Shown one piece after another: positions 16,955-26,944 of a DNA stretch of 64,000 nucleotides. Position numbers and translations under genes: made by a program. A model generated the notes under the pieces. That model saw only the letters and a list, made by a program, of their open reading frames with translations. It was not told the DNA's origin and ran no database searches. Numbering within the stretch: position 1 is the stretch's first letter; each line of letters begins with the position of its first letter. Source of the stretch: Polaribacter filamentus (lineage in GTDB: Bacteria > Bacteroidota > Bacteroidia > Flavobacteriales > Flavobacteriaceae); NCBI RefSeq assembly GCF_002943715.1, contig NZ_MQUA01000013.1, positions 675,001 to 739,000 of the forward strand, written 5' to 3'.

Positions 16955-18478
16955 CTATTTTTTCTTTAATTCAAAAATATCTTTTCTTCGATCGTTTAAG
17001 TTTCTAACGCTACCAAATTTATTTAAATCTTTTAGCATATCTAAATCAACATCAGCAATTAAAATCATTTCTGTATTTGTAGTTGCTTCTGCCTTAATTC
17101 CGTTTGCAGGAAAAGAAAAATCACAAGGCGTAAAAACCATGGATTGTGCATACTGAATATCCATATTATTTACTTTTGGTAAATTACCAACACTACCAGC
17201 AATCGCAACATAACATTCGTTTTCTATCGCTCTTGCTTGTGCGCAAAAACGTACTCTAGAATATCCATTTTGTGTATCCGTTAAAAAAGGTACAAATAAA
17301 ATATCCATTCCTTCATCAGCTAACAATCTACTTAATTCAGGGAACTCTGAATCATAACAAATTAAAACACCAATTTTACCGCAATCTGTATCAAAAGTTC
17401 TTAATTCTGTTCCACCTTGCATTCCCCAAATTTTTGCTTCATCTGGGGTAACATGTAATTTTTCATAACGTTCCTTTGTCCCGTCTCTTTTACAAATATA
17501 ACCAACATTATAGAGCAGTTCATTTCTTACTTCTGGCATACTACCAGTAATAATGTTAATATTATAACTAATTGCTAATTCAGAAAATTTTTGAACTATT
17601 TTTGGTGTGTATTTAGCTAATTCTCTGATGGCTTTCGATTCTGGTAAATGATTATAGTCAGCCATTAAAGGTGCGTTAAAAAATTCTGGAAATAGGGCAA
17701 AATCTGCACGATACGCAGAAACCGAATCCACAAAAAATTCTGCATGTTCCATTAATTCCTCTAAATCTTTGTACAAACGCATTTGCCATTGAATTAAACC
17801 TAAACGAACTACTGTCTTTTTCGTAGCGGCTTTCTTCGATTTTTTCTGATAATAAATATTATCCCACTCTAGTAATACTGCAAATTCACCTGAATTACCA
17901 TCACCTTCTAAATATCCATTTAAAATTTTAGAGGGATGAAAATCATTTGAAATTTGAAAGTTTAAAACTGGATCATGAATTTCTTTACGTTTAACTTTTT
18001 CGATATATTGTTTTGGTGTTAAAGTGGCTGCATATTTATGATAGTTAGGAATTCTGCCACCAAAAGCAATACCTCTTAAATTTAATTTTTCAGTTAATTC
18101 TTTTCTATAATCGTATAATCTTCTACCAAGGCGCAAGCCTCTATATTCTTTTTTGATAAAAACATCTATTCCATATAAAACATCACCTTCTGAATCATGT
18201 GTGTCAAAAGTGAAATTCCCTGTAATGTCTTCATAAGTATGTTCGTCATCAAATTTGTCATAATCTAAAATAATAGAAAGTGCACAACCAGCTAAGTCTC
18301 CATTTATTTTTATGACTACTTGTCCTTCAGAGAATTTATCTATTAATGATTTAATTTGATTTTCTTTCCAATAAGAATTTGGCATACTGGCATATACCTG
18401 AATCATCGCTTCTTTTAACTCTTTATAATCGTCTAGCGTTAAATAATGAAGTTCAATGTTTTCTATATTTTTCATCAT
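16955..18478 (-). CDS. Bifunctional GNAT acetyltransferase / nitrilase-superfamily amidohydrolase
   Basis: A two-domain protein of about 507 residues. Residues 1-200 are a GNAT domain (DVFIKKEYRGLRLGRRLYDY carries the acetyl-CoA Rx2-GxG/A loop). Residues 225-507 are a carbon-nitrogen hydrolase with the Glu-Lys-Cys triad in FALFPEFF, YEKLHVTPDE and GVLICYDSEFPE. The frame is open 11 codons further upstream (to 18511), but ATG 18478 follows an AAAGGAAA ribosome site, so I choose it. The fusion is a known Bacteroidota family with unknown substrate. Both activities on one acyl-amide metabolite is a reasonable guess. Confidence 0.9.
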   Translation of the reverse strand: MMKNIENIELHYLTLDDYKELKEAMIQVYASMPNSYWKENQIKSLIDKFSEGQVVIKINGDLAGCALSIILDYDKFDDEHTYEDITGNFTFDTHDSEGDVLYGIDVFIKKEYRGLRLGRRLYDYRKELTEKLNLRGIAFGGRIPNYHKYAATLTPKQYIEKVKRKEIHDPVLNFQISNDFHPSKILNGYLEGDGNSGEFAVLLEWDNIYYQKKSKKAATKKTVVRLGLIQWQMRLYKDLEELMEHAEFFVDSVSAYRADFALFPEFFNAPLMADYNHLPESKAIRELAKYTPKIVQKFSELAISYNINIITGSMPEVRNELLYNVGYICKRDGTKERYEKLHVTPDEAKIWGMQGGTELRTFDTDCGKIGVLICYDSEFPELSRLLADEGMDILFVPFLTDTQNGYSRVRFCAQARAIENECYVAIAGSVGNLPKVNNMDIQYAQSMVFTPCDFSFPANGIKAEATTNTEMILIADVDLDMLKDLNKFGSVRNLNDRRKDIFELKKK

Positions 18479-18535
18479 TTTCCTTTTTAATCTGGTTACA
18501 AAAATAACCAATAATTATAATAAAATTATATAAAA

Positions 18536-18562
18536 AAAACCTCACTTTTAAGGTGAGGTTTT
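18536..18562 (-). terminator. Terminator after fumarylacetoacetase
   Basis: A perfect 10-bp stem (18536-18545 with 18553-18562) with a seven-base loop. Read on the minus strand it is followed by a U-run (A8 at 18532-18539 on the plus strand). It ends the fahA transcript before the GNAT-nitrilase gene, so the two are separate units. Confidence 0.8.
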
Positions 18563-18589
18563 AAATAGTATTGAACTATTTTTTTTGAA

Positions 18590-19867
18590 TTATTTAGCAG
18601 GTAAAACCATACCGACACATTCGCCAAATCCTATGCGAACTTTACTGTTTTTGCAATGTGCACGCATAATTACAGTATCATTATCGTTTATAAACTTACG
18701 AGTTGTGCCGTCTTTTAGTTTTATAGGATTTGCTCCTTTCCAAGTTAATTCTAACATTGAACCATAACTGTCTTTTGTTGGTCCAGAAATAGTTCCAGAG
18801 CCCATCATATCACCAGCTTCTACAGGACAACCATTAACAGTATGATGCGCTAATTGCTGTGACATCGTCCAATACATATATTTAAAGTTAGATTTTGCAA
18901 CCACAGTTTCTTCACCATTTTCTGGCTTGATTCCTACCTGTAAATGAATATCATAACTTCCCTTTCCTTTTTGTTTTAAATAAGGTAAAGGCTCATGAAC
19001 TTGTTTCGGACTTTCTACCCTAAAAGGCTCTAAAGCATCTAAAGTTACAATCCATGGAGAAATTGTTGAAGCAAAGTTTTTACCTAAAAACGGACCTAAA
19101 GGCACATATTCCCAAGCTTGAATATCTCTTGCCGACCAATCGTTAAATTGTACCAATCCAAAAATATATTCTTCTGTTTCTTCAATAGGAATTCTTTCGC
19201 CTAAAACATTTGCATCTGTAGTAATAAAGGCCATTTCAAGTTCAAAATCTAATAATTTTGTTGGTCCAAATTCAGGAGTATTACTTCCTTCAAGAGGTTT
19301 TGTTTGTCCGTAAGGTCTTCTTATTTTTGTTCCAGACGGCACAATAGAAGAACTTCTACCATGATACCCAACAGGAACATGTAACCAATTTGGTAACAAT
19401 GCATTTTCTGGATCTCTAAATAACGAACCTACATTTGTAGCATGTTCTTTACTCGCATAAAAATCTGTATAATCACCAACAGCAACGGGTAATAACATTT
19501 CTACCTCATCCATTCTAAAGATTATTTTCTCTTTATGAACAGCGTTATCTCTTAAACTTCCGTTTTTAACATCAAAAACTTCTGCAATTCTATTTCTTAC
19601 CAATCGCCACGTTTTACGACCATCGGCAATAAAATCATTTAAATTGTCTTGTAAAAAGATATCCTCAGTTAAGGGAATTCCTTCAAAATATCCTAATTGA
19701 TGAAAAGCACCTAAATCTATAGCAAAATCGCCAATTCTACTACCAATGGTAATAATATCGTCTCTTGTAATAAAAACACCAAAAGGAATATTTTGAATTG
19801 GAAAATCTGATTCTTCCTTTACTTTTAGCCAAGATTTTCTATTAGGATTATTTGCTGTTATAATCAT
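18590..19867 (-). CDS. fahA: Fumarylacetoacetase
   Basis: About 425 residues. It cleaves 4-fumarylacetoacetate to fumarate and acetoacetate, the last step of tyrosine/homogentisate breakdown. Features: an N-terminal SH3-like domain (ITANNPNRKSWL start), catalytic His in YASKEHATNVGSLF, metal ligands in FELEMAFIT and FNDWSARDIQAWEYVPLGPF, and the GTISGPTKDSYGSMLELTW segment. The frame is open further to 19933, but ATG 19867 fits the family N-terminus. No other tyrosine-catabolism gene is nearby. Confidence 0.95.
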   Translation of the reverse strand: MIITANNPNRKSWLKVKEESDFPIQNIPFGVFITRDDIITIGSRIGDFAIDLGAFHQLGYFEGIPLTEDIFLQDNLNDFIADGRKTWRLVRNRIAEVFDVKNGSLRDNAVHKEKIIFRMDEVEMLLPVAVGDYTDFYASKEHATNVGSLFRDPENALLPNWLHVPVGYHGRSSSIVPSGTKIRRPYGQTKPLEGSNTPEFGPTKLLDFELEMAFITTDANVLGERIPIEETEEYIFGLVQFNDWSARDIQAWEYVPLGPFLGKNFASTISPWIVTLDALEPFRVESPKQVHEPLPYLKQKGKGSYDIHLQVGIKPENGEETVVAKSNFKYMYWTMSQQLAHHTVNGCPVEAGDMMGSGTISGPTKDSYGSMLELTWKGANPIKLKDGTTRKFINDNDTVIMRAHCKNSKVRIGFGECVGMVLPAK

Positions 19868-20065
19868 TATTGTAAATTTTTTAATTTCATCAAACCTACA
19901 TAATTTTTGGTCATTTTGAAACAAAATAAACATGAAAAATGTATTTTTAACAAGACTTTATTTTCAAAATCATAATTATCCCTAAAAGACACAAATAATT
20001 AGTAAAACTTCTTTATTAACGGATTGTTTTTTGTTACTTTTGATACTTCTATTAAATTGATAAAA

Positions 20066-21340
20066 ATGCAACTAGATAATCAAATTTTTGACCTTATTGA
20101 AGAGGAAAAAGAAAGACAATTAAACGGATTAGAATTAATTGCTTCAGAAAATTTTGTGAGCGATCAAGTAATGAGAGCTCAAGGTTCTATTTTAACGAAT
20201 AAATATGCTGAAGGATATCCGGGAAAAAGATATTATGGAGGTTGTGAGATTGTAGATATTATAGAGCAAATTGCAATTGATCGAGCTAAAGAATTGTTTG
20301 GTGCAGAATATGTAAATGTCCAGCCACATTCTGGTTCACAAGCAAATACAGCTGTTTTTGCAGCTTGTTTAAATCCGGGAGATAAAATTTTAGGATTTGA
20401 TTTATCTCATGGAGGACACTTAACGCATGGTTCTCCTGTAAATTTTTCTGGTAAATTATATTCACCATCATTTTATGGTGTAGAGAAGGAGACTGGTGTT
20501 TTAAATTATGATAAAATACAAGAAATTGCAACAAAAGAACAACCAAAATTAATAATTGCGGGTGCTTCTGCATATTCTAGAGATATGGATTTTGAGCGTT
20601 TTAGAGTAATTGCAGACAGTGTTGGTGCTATTTTATTGGCAGATATTTCTCATCCTGCAGGTTTAATAGCTAAAGGTATTTTAAACGATCCTTTACCTCA
20701 CTGCCATATTGTTACTTCAACTACGCACAAAACATTACGTGGGCCAAGAGGGGGAATTATCATGATTGGTAAAGATTTTGAAAATCCTTTTGGAGAAACT
20801 TTAAAAAGTGGAAAACCTAAAATGATGTCAACTTTAATTAATACTGCTGTTTTCCCAGGAAATCAGGGAGGACCTTTAGAGCATGTTATCGCTGCAAAAG
20901 CAATTGCTTTTGGTGAAGCATTGACAGATGAGTTTTTAGAATATCAAATTCAGGTTAAAGAAAATGCGGCGGCTATGGCTAAAGAATTTGTTGCTAAAGG
21001 ATATAATCTTATTTCTGGAGGAACAGACAATCATTGTATGTTAATTGATTTGCGTAACAAAAATATTTCTGGAAAAGATGCTGAAATTGCTCTTGGAAAA
21101 GCAGATATTACTGTAAATAAAAATATGGTTCCTTTTGATGATAAAAGCCCTTTTGTAACTTCTGGAATTCGTGTTGGAACTCCTGCAATCACTACTCGTG
21201 GTTTAAAGGTAGAAGATATGGCAGCCGTGGTTAATTTTATTGACGAAGCAATTACAAATGCTACAAATGATGCTGCTTTAGAAAATATTGCGGATAGGGT
21301 TTCAGAAATGATGAGCTCTCGAAGATTATTTGTAATGTAA
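20066..21340 (+). CDS. glyA: Serine hydroxymethyltransferase
   Basis: A 424-residue PLP enzyme converting serine and tetrahydrofolate to glycine and methylene-THF. The start is ATG 20066 ([15 protein letters not shown]). The open frame to 20024 lacks family content. Motifs: [22 protein letters not shown], the PLP lysine in [13 protein letters not shown] (about 219-231), PGNQGGP, and [14 protein letters not shown]. It is divergent from fahA. It links to gcvT and the serine genes in the window by metabolism, not by operon. Confidence 0.97.
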   Translation: MQLDNQIFDLIEEEKERQLNGLELIASENFVSDQVMRAQGSILTNKYAEGYPGKRYYGGCEIVDIIEQIAIDRAKELFGAEYVNVQPHSGSQANTAVFAACLNPGDKILGFDLSHGGHLTHGSPVNFSGKLYSPSFYGVEKETGVLNYDKIQEIATKEQPKLIIAGASAYSRDMDFERFRVIADSVGAILLADISHPAGLIAKGILNDPLPHCHIVTSTTHKTLRGPRGGIIMIGKDFENPFGETLKSGKPKMMSTLINTAVFPGNQGGPLEHVIAAKAIAFGEALTDEFLEYQIQVKENAAAMAKEFVAKGYNLISGGTDNHCMLIDLRNKNISGKDAEIALGKADITVNKNMVPFDDKSPFVTSGIRVGTPAITTRGLKVEDMAAVVNFIDEAITNATNDAALENIADRVSEMMSSRRLFVM

Positions 21341-21350
21341 AAATAAAATT

Positions 21351-21378
21351 TAATCGGTATAAAATAATTTACCGATTA
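21351..21378. terminator. First hairpin after glyA
   Basis: A 9-bp perfect inverted repeat (21351-21359 with 21370-21378) with a ten-base loop, 11 bases after the glyA stop. It lacks a clean T-run and is followed by a second, stronger hairpin, so it may be an auxiliary or mRNA-stabilising stem. Confidence 0.45.
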
Positions 21379-21391
21379 TTTATAAAATAAT

Positions 21392-21425
21392 AAAACCAGT
21401 GAATTGAAGATCACTGGTTTTTTTT
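21392..21425 (+). terminator. Main glyA terminator
   Basis: An 11-bp perfect stem (21392-21402 with 21411-21421) with an eight-base loop and a run of eight T (21418-21425). A strong intrinsic terminator for glyA. Confidence 0.85.
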
Positions 21426-21620
21426 ATTTGATGAATCTCTAATAATGAATTCAGCGTTTAAAATTATCTTATTCAAGTTTTGTTTAAAAGAGCTATTTTT
21501 TGCGTGTACTATAAAAGTTTACGTAGCTTTTTTTCCAATTTCATCACTATGTTGATTAATTCGAGAAATATTTGTTGTTAACATTGCCGTAAAAGTTTCA
21601 TTACCAAAGCCAACCAAGGT
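21426..21620 (-). pseudogene. Remnant of a LacI-family transcription regulator (C-terminus)
   Basis: On the minus strand, 21620 downwards reads LVGFGNETFTAMLTTNISRI, then NQHSDEIGKKAT, then a TAA stop, and the same frame goes on as KNSSFKQNLNKIILNAEFII and RDSS. This matches the end of LacI/PurR-type regulators (GF.NE.F, then D..S.EMG, ending L.AELI.R.SS). The DNA-binding domain and most of the sugar-binding domain are missing. It is a dead fragment with one internal stop, sitting in the promoter region of the EamA transporter. Confidence 0.75.
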
Positions 21621-21656
21621 AATTTATTTGGGTCTTTTATTTAAATTAATTTTTTT

Positions 21657-22508
21657 ATGAAACAAAACAAGGCGATTTTTTATATGATATTTAGTGTTTT
21701 AGCATTTTCGCTAATGAATACTGTTGTAAAATATTTAAATGTTTTTAATGTGTATCAAATTGTATTTTTTAGATCTATTGGTACGCTGGCTTTTACAGTT
21801 CCTTTAATTATAAAATATAAAATTCCGTTTTTAGGAACTCATAAAAAATTATTGGCGCTTAGAGGTCTTGCCGGTGTCATTTCATTAACCTGTTTTTTCC
21901 AATCTTTAAATTATTTGGCAATTGGTACCGCGGTTTCCTTAAGATATACTTCACCCATATTTGCAGCTATTTTTGCACTAATTTTTTTAAAAGAAAAAAT
22001 TAAATTGATGCAATGGTTTCTTTTTATTGTTGCCTTTATTGGTGTTTTAATTATTAAAGGATTTGGAGTTGAAGTCAATTCAATTGGTCTTTTATTTATT
22101 CTTTGTTCGGCAATTTCTTTAGGCCTCATTTTTGTAATTATTCGTAAAATAGGTGATAAAGAAAATCCATTAATTATTATAAATTATTTTATGGTGATGG
22201 CTTTTGTTTTTGGTGGAATAATGTCGATTAATAATTGGAGAAATCCTACTCTAAATGAATGGATTCTTCTATTAAGTTTGGGCATTTTTGGTTATGTTGG
22301 TCAATTATATATGACCAAAGCGTTTCAATTATATGAAACAAATGTTATAGCTCCACTAAAATATTTAGAAGTTATATTTATGATTATAATTGGTGCTTCT
22401 TGGTTTGGTGAAATTTACAATCTTTGGACTTTATTAGGTATATTTTTAATCTTATTAGGCTTAGTTTATAACATATATTTAAAAAGACAAAAAGATAAGG
22501 CTGGCTAA
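21657..22508 (+). CDS. EamA/DMT-family transporter
   Basis: A 283-residue inner-membrane protein with ten predicted hydrophobic segments in two EamA repeats (first repeat about 4-135, second about 145-280). Typical signals are the RSIGTLAFTVP and LRYTSPIFAAIFALIFLKEK region at the end of repeat one and APLKYLEVIFMIIIGASWFG in repeat two. The substrate (amino acid, nucleotide sugar or drug) cannot be told. Its promoter region overlaps the LacI remnant. Confidence 0.9.
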   Translation: MKQNKAIFYMIFSVLAFSLMNTVVKYLNVFNVYQIVFFRSIGTLAFTVPLIIKYKIPFLGTHKKLLALRGLAGVISLTCFFQSLNYLAIGTAVSLRYTSPIFAAIFALIFLKEKIKLMQWFLFIVAFIGVLIIKGFGVEVNSIGLLFILCSAISLGLIFVIIRKIGDKENPLIIINYFMVMAFVFGGIMSINNWRNPTLNEWILLLSLGIFGYVGQLYMTKAFQLYETNVIAPLKYLEVIFMIIIGASWFGEIYNLWTLLGIFLILLGLVYNIYLKRQKDKAG

Positions 22509-22624
22509 ATTTGAACTTAAATAATACTGAATAAAGTTAAAAACGTTTATCGCCTTACAACATTGAATCCAAGTAATTATTAGCTTTTCATTAAATTAAA
22601 ACTATCTAATATTGTACATAAGGT

Positions 22625-22984
22625 TTAATTTAGAAGCTCAGTTTTGTCTGTTATTCTAAAACAATTTTCCGCTCCTAAATATTTAGGATTTCCAAATTCT
22701 TCGGACCAAAAACCTTCTAAAACATTTTTATTTAAGCATTTATAAATAACAACACCTTTGTAAGTTTTATCTTCAAAACCTTTGTAATTAAAGTTGATAA
22801 CAAGAATATTATTTTTAAAAAAGCCTGTTCCGTACTGTTCTTGTGTATTGTTGATGAGCCACTTTGCGATAATTCTCTCATTTTCATCCAAAGTTAAAGA
22901 AAGCGTTCCATTATAAGAATTTTCGTCTGCATCTTGATTGCTTCCTATTATCGAAAATTTACCTATTAGATCTTTGGGTTTCAT
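22625..22984 (-). CDS. Hypothetical protein, 119 residues
   Basis: Not recognised. A soluble, strand-rich protein without signal peptide: GKFSIIGSNQD, SYNGTLSLTLDENERIIAKW, GFFKNNILVINFNYKG and VVIYKCLNKNVLEGFW suggest a small beta-barrel of lipocalin-like pattern in which each strand pair ends in a G-W or G-F. It lies 33 bases after the start codon of the large lipoprotein gene's neighbour region on the same strand (that gene ends at 23018), so it could share its transcript as last gene. Confidence 0.65.
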   Translation of the reverse strand: MKPKDLIGKFSIIGSNQDADENSYNGTLSLTLDENERIIAKWLINNTQEQYGTGFFKNNILVINFNYKGFEDKTYKGVVIYKCLNKNVLEGFWSEEFGNPKYLGAENCFRITDKTELLN

Positions 22985-23017
22985 TTTTTTTAAGGCTTTA
23001 GTATAAATAAATTAGGC

Positions 23018-25090
23018 TTATTTAATAATTTCTAGAAACAAATCAGCTTTATTATTAATATTATTTTTTAGGCTTTCTCTTTTCATTCCGCTTGAAATAG
23101 AAACCACTTCGCCTTTATAATTTTCAAAAATAATATGTGGGTATCCTTTGGTCGTAAAAGTTTGAATTTGCTGAGTGCTTCTATTATAAATAATTGCCTC
23201 TTTTTTTTGTTGACCATCGTCATTTAAAGACCAGTTTAGATTATTATTTGAACCATAAATATTTTTTCCATCAATACTAACTCCGGATGCAAAATTAGGT
23301 TGATTAAAAGATGGCAAAGCAGAAAAATTATCAATAGAAAATAATTGTTTTTCATCCAAGTTAATAATAAAATTATCTGCACCATTATAATGTGAATTGC
23401 TTTTACCATTTTCACTTATAGAAACAGGAACCGTTTTTACTTCGGATAAAATTCCGTTTGTATTTATAGTATAAATAATACTGTTCTCTTCATTTTTATG
23501 ACCTACTAAAAGCTGATTATTTTTAATTTCGAAAATGGTATAATTATAACTTGATTGAAAATCAGAAAAATGTGGTTTTTTATCAATTAAAGTTAAGTTG
23601 TCATCAGTTCTTTGATACACATAAATATTGTTACTATCAGTAAAAACCCAAAAGCCAGATGATGTATACAAAAAATCGTGAATTGTGCTACTATTAGTTG
23701 GAGTTAAGTTGTATTTATGTTTTAATGTATTTGCATTGTAAACTTGTAATTTTCCGTTAAATTCTAGAAAAATTTCTTCTCCATAAGTAGCATTAAAAAT
23801 GTTAATTGGCAAACTTGAATATGCATTTGGCAAAATATCAGAAATGGTTTCTACAGTATTTGTTTCATAATTAAATTTGTAAATTTTTAATGAATTCGAT
23901 TCGTCAGTTTTATATCCAAAAAAATAAACAATTGGTTTATTAGGATCAATAACATAAGAATAAATGCTATTTATATTAATAATTTCATCCTTCTTGTATT
24001 CAATTTTCCAAGCTACAGTAATGTCATCATAGCTATCATAGGTTTTATTGCTAAAAATATCATATACATTAATTTTATAAAAAGGGTTTTCGAAATATGG
24101 AGGATTTTCGTCTATAAAACTTGTTACATTTTTATCCGTAATTTTGATAACAGGAAAGTTTTGCTCACCATAACCTGTAATATTTGGAGCGTAATTTGAG
24201 TATGAAATTTCATAATGCGAAAAGTAAGGCATTTCGCTTTTATCCCAATTTAAATGTATCGTATTATTGAGTATTTGTGGTTTGTTTAAATTTACAGGTG
24301 TTGTTTCTAAAGTATACGTGTCTAAAGTTTGTAAATCGCTTTCACCTAAAATTTTATCTTTTATTTTTATCCGAAGAAAATAACACAAACGTTCTTCATT
24401 TGGAGGTAAAAGATCTGTGAAAATTGTGTTATTTACATTTGTAATTGTTTCAATTAAAATAGTATTATTTTTAGAACAATTTGTACCAGAGCTTCTATAA
24501 ATTTCATAGGCGATAAACTCTTGAGACCCGTTATAAGTATCCCAATTATAACTTATAATATTTCTAAATTCCAAATATTGGTTTCGTGCAAAAGTATCTG
24601 AAATTAAATCTAATTCAATAGGAGTATAGGGGTTTAGAAATGCTGTTAAAATATCTAAGTTACTATCTTCATCAAGATCAAATCTAGTTTTAAAAATAAG
24701 TTCGTTGTTCGTTAATTTAATAACTGCTAATTCTTCTGTTTCATTAAATTGATTTGATAAAATAATGATACCATCATTTAAACTCCAGCTATAAGTATTG
24801 GAAATATAGCTACAATCACTGCTTTGGTAAACATATTCTTTATAAATTCCATTTTCTAAAAACATTAAGTAATCTCGTCCGCAATCTTCATAAATAATAG
24901 GAACAGATACAATTTCTCTATTAAATTCTAGATTAAATATTGCCCAAGTTCCTAATAAATCGCTTTCTGAAGCTGATTTATTTACATCAGAATAAAACCT
25001 TGTGTTTAAATCAAAAGAATCATCTTCATTAGTGCAGGATGTAAATAGACTACATATTAATAGTAGTAAACAATAAAATTTAAATTTCAT
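23018..25090 (-). CDS. Large secreted lipoprotein with lipocalin-like and FN3-like domains
   Basis: A 690-residue lipoprotein (LLLLICSLFTSC, Cys 19). Residues about 40-150 fit a lipocalin-like fold (LLGTWAIFNLEF start, strands ending VIKLTNNELIFKTRF). Residues about 155-260 and 262-365 look like two fibronectin type III modules (ISYNWDTYNGSQEFIAYEIY; ILNNTIHLNWDKS). The last 320 residues are repeats of short strands resembling a beta-propeller (for example FDYETNTVETIS-type turns, IYVYQRTDDNLTLIDKKPHF). It probably faces the cell surface or periplasm. Function is unknown. Likely upstream of the 119-residue protein. Confidence 0.8.
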   Translation of the reverse strand: MKFKFYCLLLLICSLFTSCTNEDDSFDLNTRFYSDVNKSASESDLLGTWAIFNLEFNREIVSVPIIYEDCGRDYLMFLENGIYKEYVYQSSDCSYISNTYSWSLNDGIIILSNQFNETEELAVIKLTNNELIFKTRFDLDEDSNLDILTAFLNPYTPIELDLISDTFARNQYLEFRNIISYNWDTYNGSQEFIAYEIYRSSGTNCSKNNTILIETITNVNNTIFTDLLPPNEERLCYFLRIKIKDKILGESDLQTLDTYTLETTPVNLNKPQILNNTIHLNWDKSEMPYFSHYEISYSNYAPNITGYGEQNFPVIKITDKNVTSFIDENPPYFENPFYKINVYDIFSNKTYDSYDDITVAWKIEYKKDEIININSIYSYVIDPNKPIVYFFGYKTDESNSLKIYKFNYETNTVETISDILPNAYSSLPINIFNATYGEEIFLEFNGKLQVYNANTLKHKYNLTPTNSSTIHDFLYTSSGFWVFTDSNNIYVYQRTDDNLTLIDKKPHFSDFQSSYNYTIFEIKNNQLLVGHKNEENSIIYTINTNGILSEVKTVPVSISENGKSNSHYNGADNFIINLDEKQLFSIDNFSALPSFNQPNFASGVSIDGKNIYGSNNNLNWSLNDDGQQKKEAIIYNRSTQQIQTFTTKGYPHIIFENYKGEVVSISSGMKRESLKNNINNKADLFLEIIK

Positions 25091-25121
25091 AAAGTGTAAT
25101 TAATTTTTCAAAAACAGGTTA

Positions 25122-26510
25122 TTACTTCCCAATACAAAAATTACTAAAAATATGTCCTAGAATATCTTTGTCCACATCATAATCTCCAGTAATAGCGCCT
25201 AAATGGCGCAAACATTCTCTAATATCTATAGAAAATAAATCAGTAGATATTTCTAAATCAATTCCTTCTTGCACAGAAGAAATAGCGATTAAAGCATTAT
25301 TCAACGCCTCAAAATGACGAGAATTGGTAACAATGGTTTCATTATTACTTAAAGCTCCAATATTAACCAAAGAAGTTAGTTCTTGTTTTAAAGCGTCAAT
25401 ACCTGTTTTATTTTTTGCGGACAACAAAATTAAATTTTCAATTTCTGATTGTAATGTAATAGTTTCATCAATAGAAAGTAAATCAACCTTATTAGCAATA
25501 ACTAATAATCTTTTATTTGGAAAACGAGTTTTTATAATTTCAATAGCTTCTTTTCTTTTTTCTTTTTTCTCCTTTTTTGGGTCTATAATAAAAATAATTA
25601 ATTGCGCATTGTCTGCTTTTTCATAGGCCTTTTTAATTCCGATACTTTCTATAATATCTATGGTTTCTCTAATTCCTGCAGTATCAATAAAACGAAAAGC
25701 TACGCCATCAATAATAATTTCATCTTCAATAGCATCTCTTGTAGTGCCTGCAATTTCGGAAACAATAGCCTTATCTTCGTTTAAAAGTGTGTTTAGTAAC
25801 GTTGATTTTCCAACATTTGGCTCGCCTATAATAGCAACCGGAATTCCGTTTTTCATAGCATTTCCAAAAGAAAAAGAATCTATTAAACGTTTTAAAACAA
25901 AGGTGATTTTTGCTACTAATTCTTTAAATTTTGTTCTGTCTGCAAACTCAACATCTTCTCCAGAAAAATCTAGTTCCAATTCAATTAAAGCCGCAAAATC
26001 TAATAATTGTGCACGTAATTCTTTCAATTCATTGGTGATTCCACCACGCATTTGCTGAATTGCCATTTGATGACTCGCAGCAGAATTTGATGCAATAACA
26101 TCTGCAACAGCTTCCGCTTGCGATAAATCCATTTTTCCATTTAAAAAAGCACGCATAGTAAACTCACCATTATCAGCCATTCTGCAATCATTTTGTAGAA
26201 ATAATTGTATAATTTCTTGCTGAATAAAGCTTGATCCATGACACGAAATTTCCACAACATTTTCCCCCGTATAAGACCTCGGATTTTTAAAAATAGAAAC
26301 CAAAACTTCATCCAAAATAAGTCCATTATTAATAATATGTCCCAAATGAATGGTGTGTGACTTCTGATTTCTTAAAGTCTTTTCCTTTTTAATAGATTTA
26401 AAAAAAGCAGCTACAATATCAATAGCTTTTTCGCCAGAAAGTCTAATTACAGAAATTGCTCCAACTCCAGACGGAGTAGCTAAGGCAATAATAGTATCGT
26501 TTTTAATCAT
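25122..26510 (-). CDS. mnmE: tRNA modification GTPase MnmE
   Basis: About 462 residues. With MnmG it makes the 5-(carboxymethylaminomethyl) group on wobble U34 of tRNAs. Order: folate-binding N-domain (IIALATPSGVGAISVIRLSG start), helical domain, G domain with GEPNVGKST (about 224-232), DTAGIRE, NKVD, and the C-terminal CIGK whose cysteine is the family signature. The frame is open to 26561, but ATG 26510 fits the family N-terminus. Intact. Confidence 0.96.
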   Translation of the reverse strand: MIKNDTIIALATPSGVGAISVIRLSGEKAIDIVAAFFKSIKKEKTLRNQKSHTIHLGHIINNGLILDEVLVSIFKNPRSYTGENVVEISCHGSSFIQQEIIQLFLQNDCRMADNGEFTMRAFLNGKMDLSQAEAVADVIASNSAASHQMAIQQMRGGITNELKELRAQLLDFAALIELELDFSGEDVEFADRTKFKELVAKITFVLKRLIDSFSFGNAMKNGIPVAIIGEPNVGKSTLLNTLLNEDKAIVSEIAGTTRDAIEDEIIIDGVAFRFIDTAGIRETIDIIESIGIKKAYEKADNAQLIIFIIDPKKEKKEKRKEAIEIIKTRFPNKRLLVIANKVDLLSIDETITLQSEIENLILLSAKNKTGIDALKQELTSLVNIGALSNNETIVTNSRHFEALNNALIAISSVQEGIDLEISTDLFSIDIRECLRHLGAITGDYDVDKDILGHIFSNFCIGK

Positions 26511-26602
26511 AGTGCAAAAATACATAAGATTTTTAGAGGAAATAAAAAAAGTCCGATACAAATTGTATCAAGCTTGTTTTAATGAAAAAGTGAGGTATTT
26601 TA

Positions 26603-26760
26603 TTACTTAATAATGTTTAGACTTAGATTTGGAACAAATTCTAAAGTTCTCATAGGGAAAGGAATATTAATATTTTCTTTATAAAAAGCTTGCTTAATTT
26701 TTATTTTTGCAGGAAATTTATTTCCGAATTCCTAATTGAAGTCGTTGTTATTTTCTATCG
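26603..26760 (-). pseudogene. Remnant of a MscS-type mechanosensitive channel (C-terminus)
   Basis: The minus strand reads KIKIKQAFYKENINIPFPMR then TLEFV and a TAA stop at 26603-26605. This matches the C-terminal cytoplasmic end of MscS channels (I...F....I.IPFP.RT). Upstream, FGNKFPAK continues the frame and a stop (TAG or TAA type) interrupts it at about 26735. The transmembrane and pore parts are gone. The rest of this gap (26511-26944) shows nothing else. Confidence 0.6.
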
Positions 26761-26944
26761 AATAAAGTTTTGAAATAATAAATATTTGAAAAGGTGAAGT
26801 CTTTTAACATACGTTAAGGTTTCGGCATAAAGATATAGCTGTTTTTAGTCAAAATATAACAAATAATATAATAAAATTAGTTTTCTGTAACAAAACAACT
26901 AATAAGGCGTCTTATTGATATACAGCCAAATTTTAAATAAAAAC

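Noticed and set aside
20286..20573. Long antisense frames inside glyA, clpB, mnmE, miaA and rimK
   Set aside because: They lie opposite strong, intact genes, have low-complexity translations and no family content, so they are shadows of real codons.
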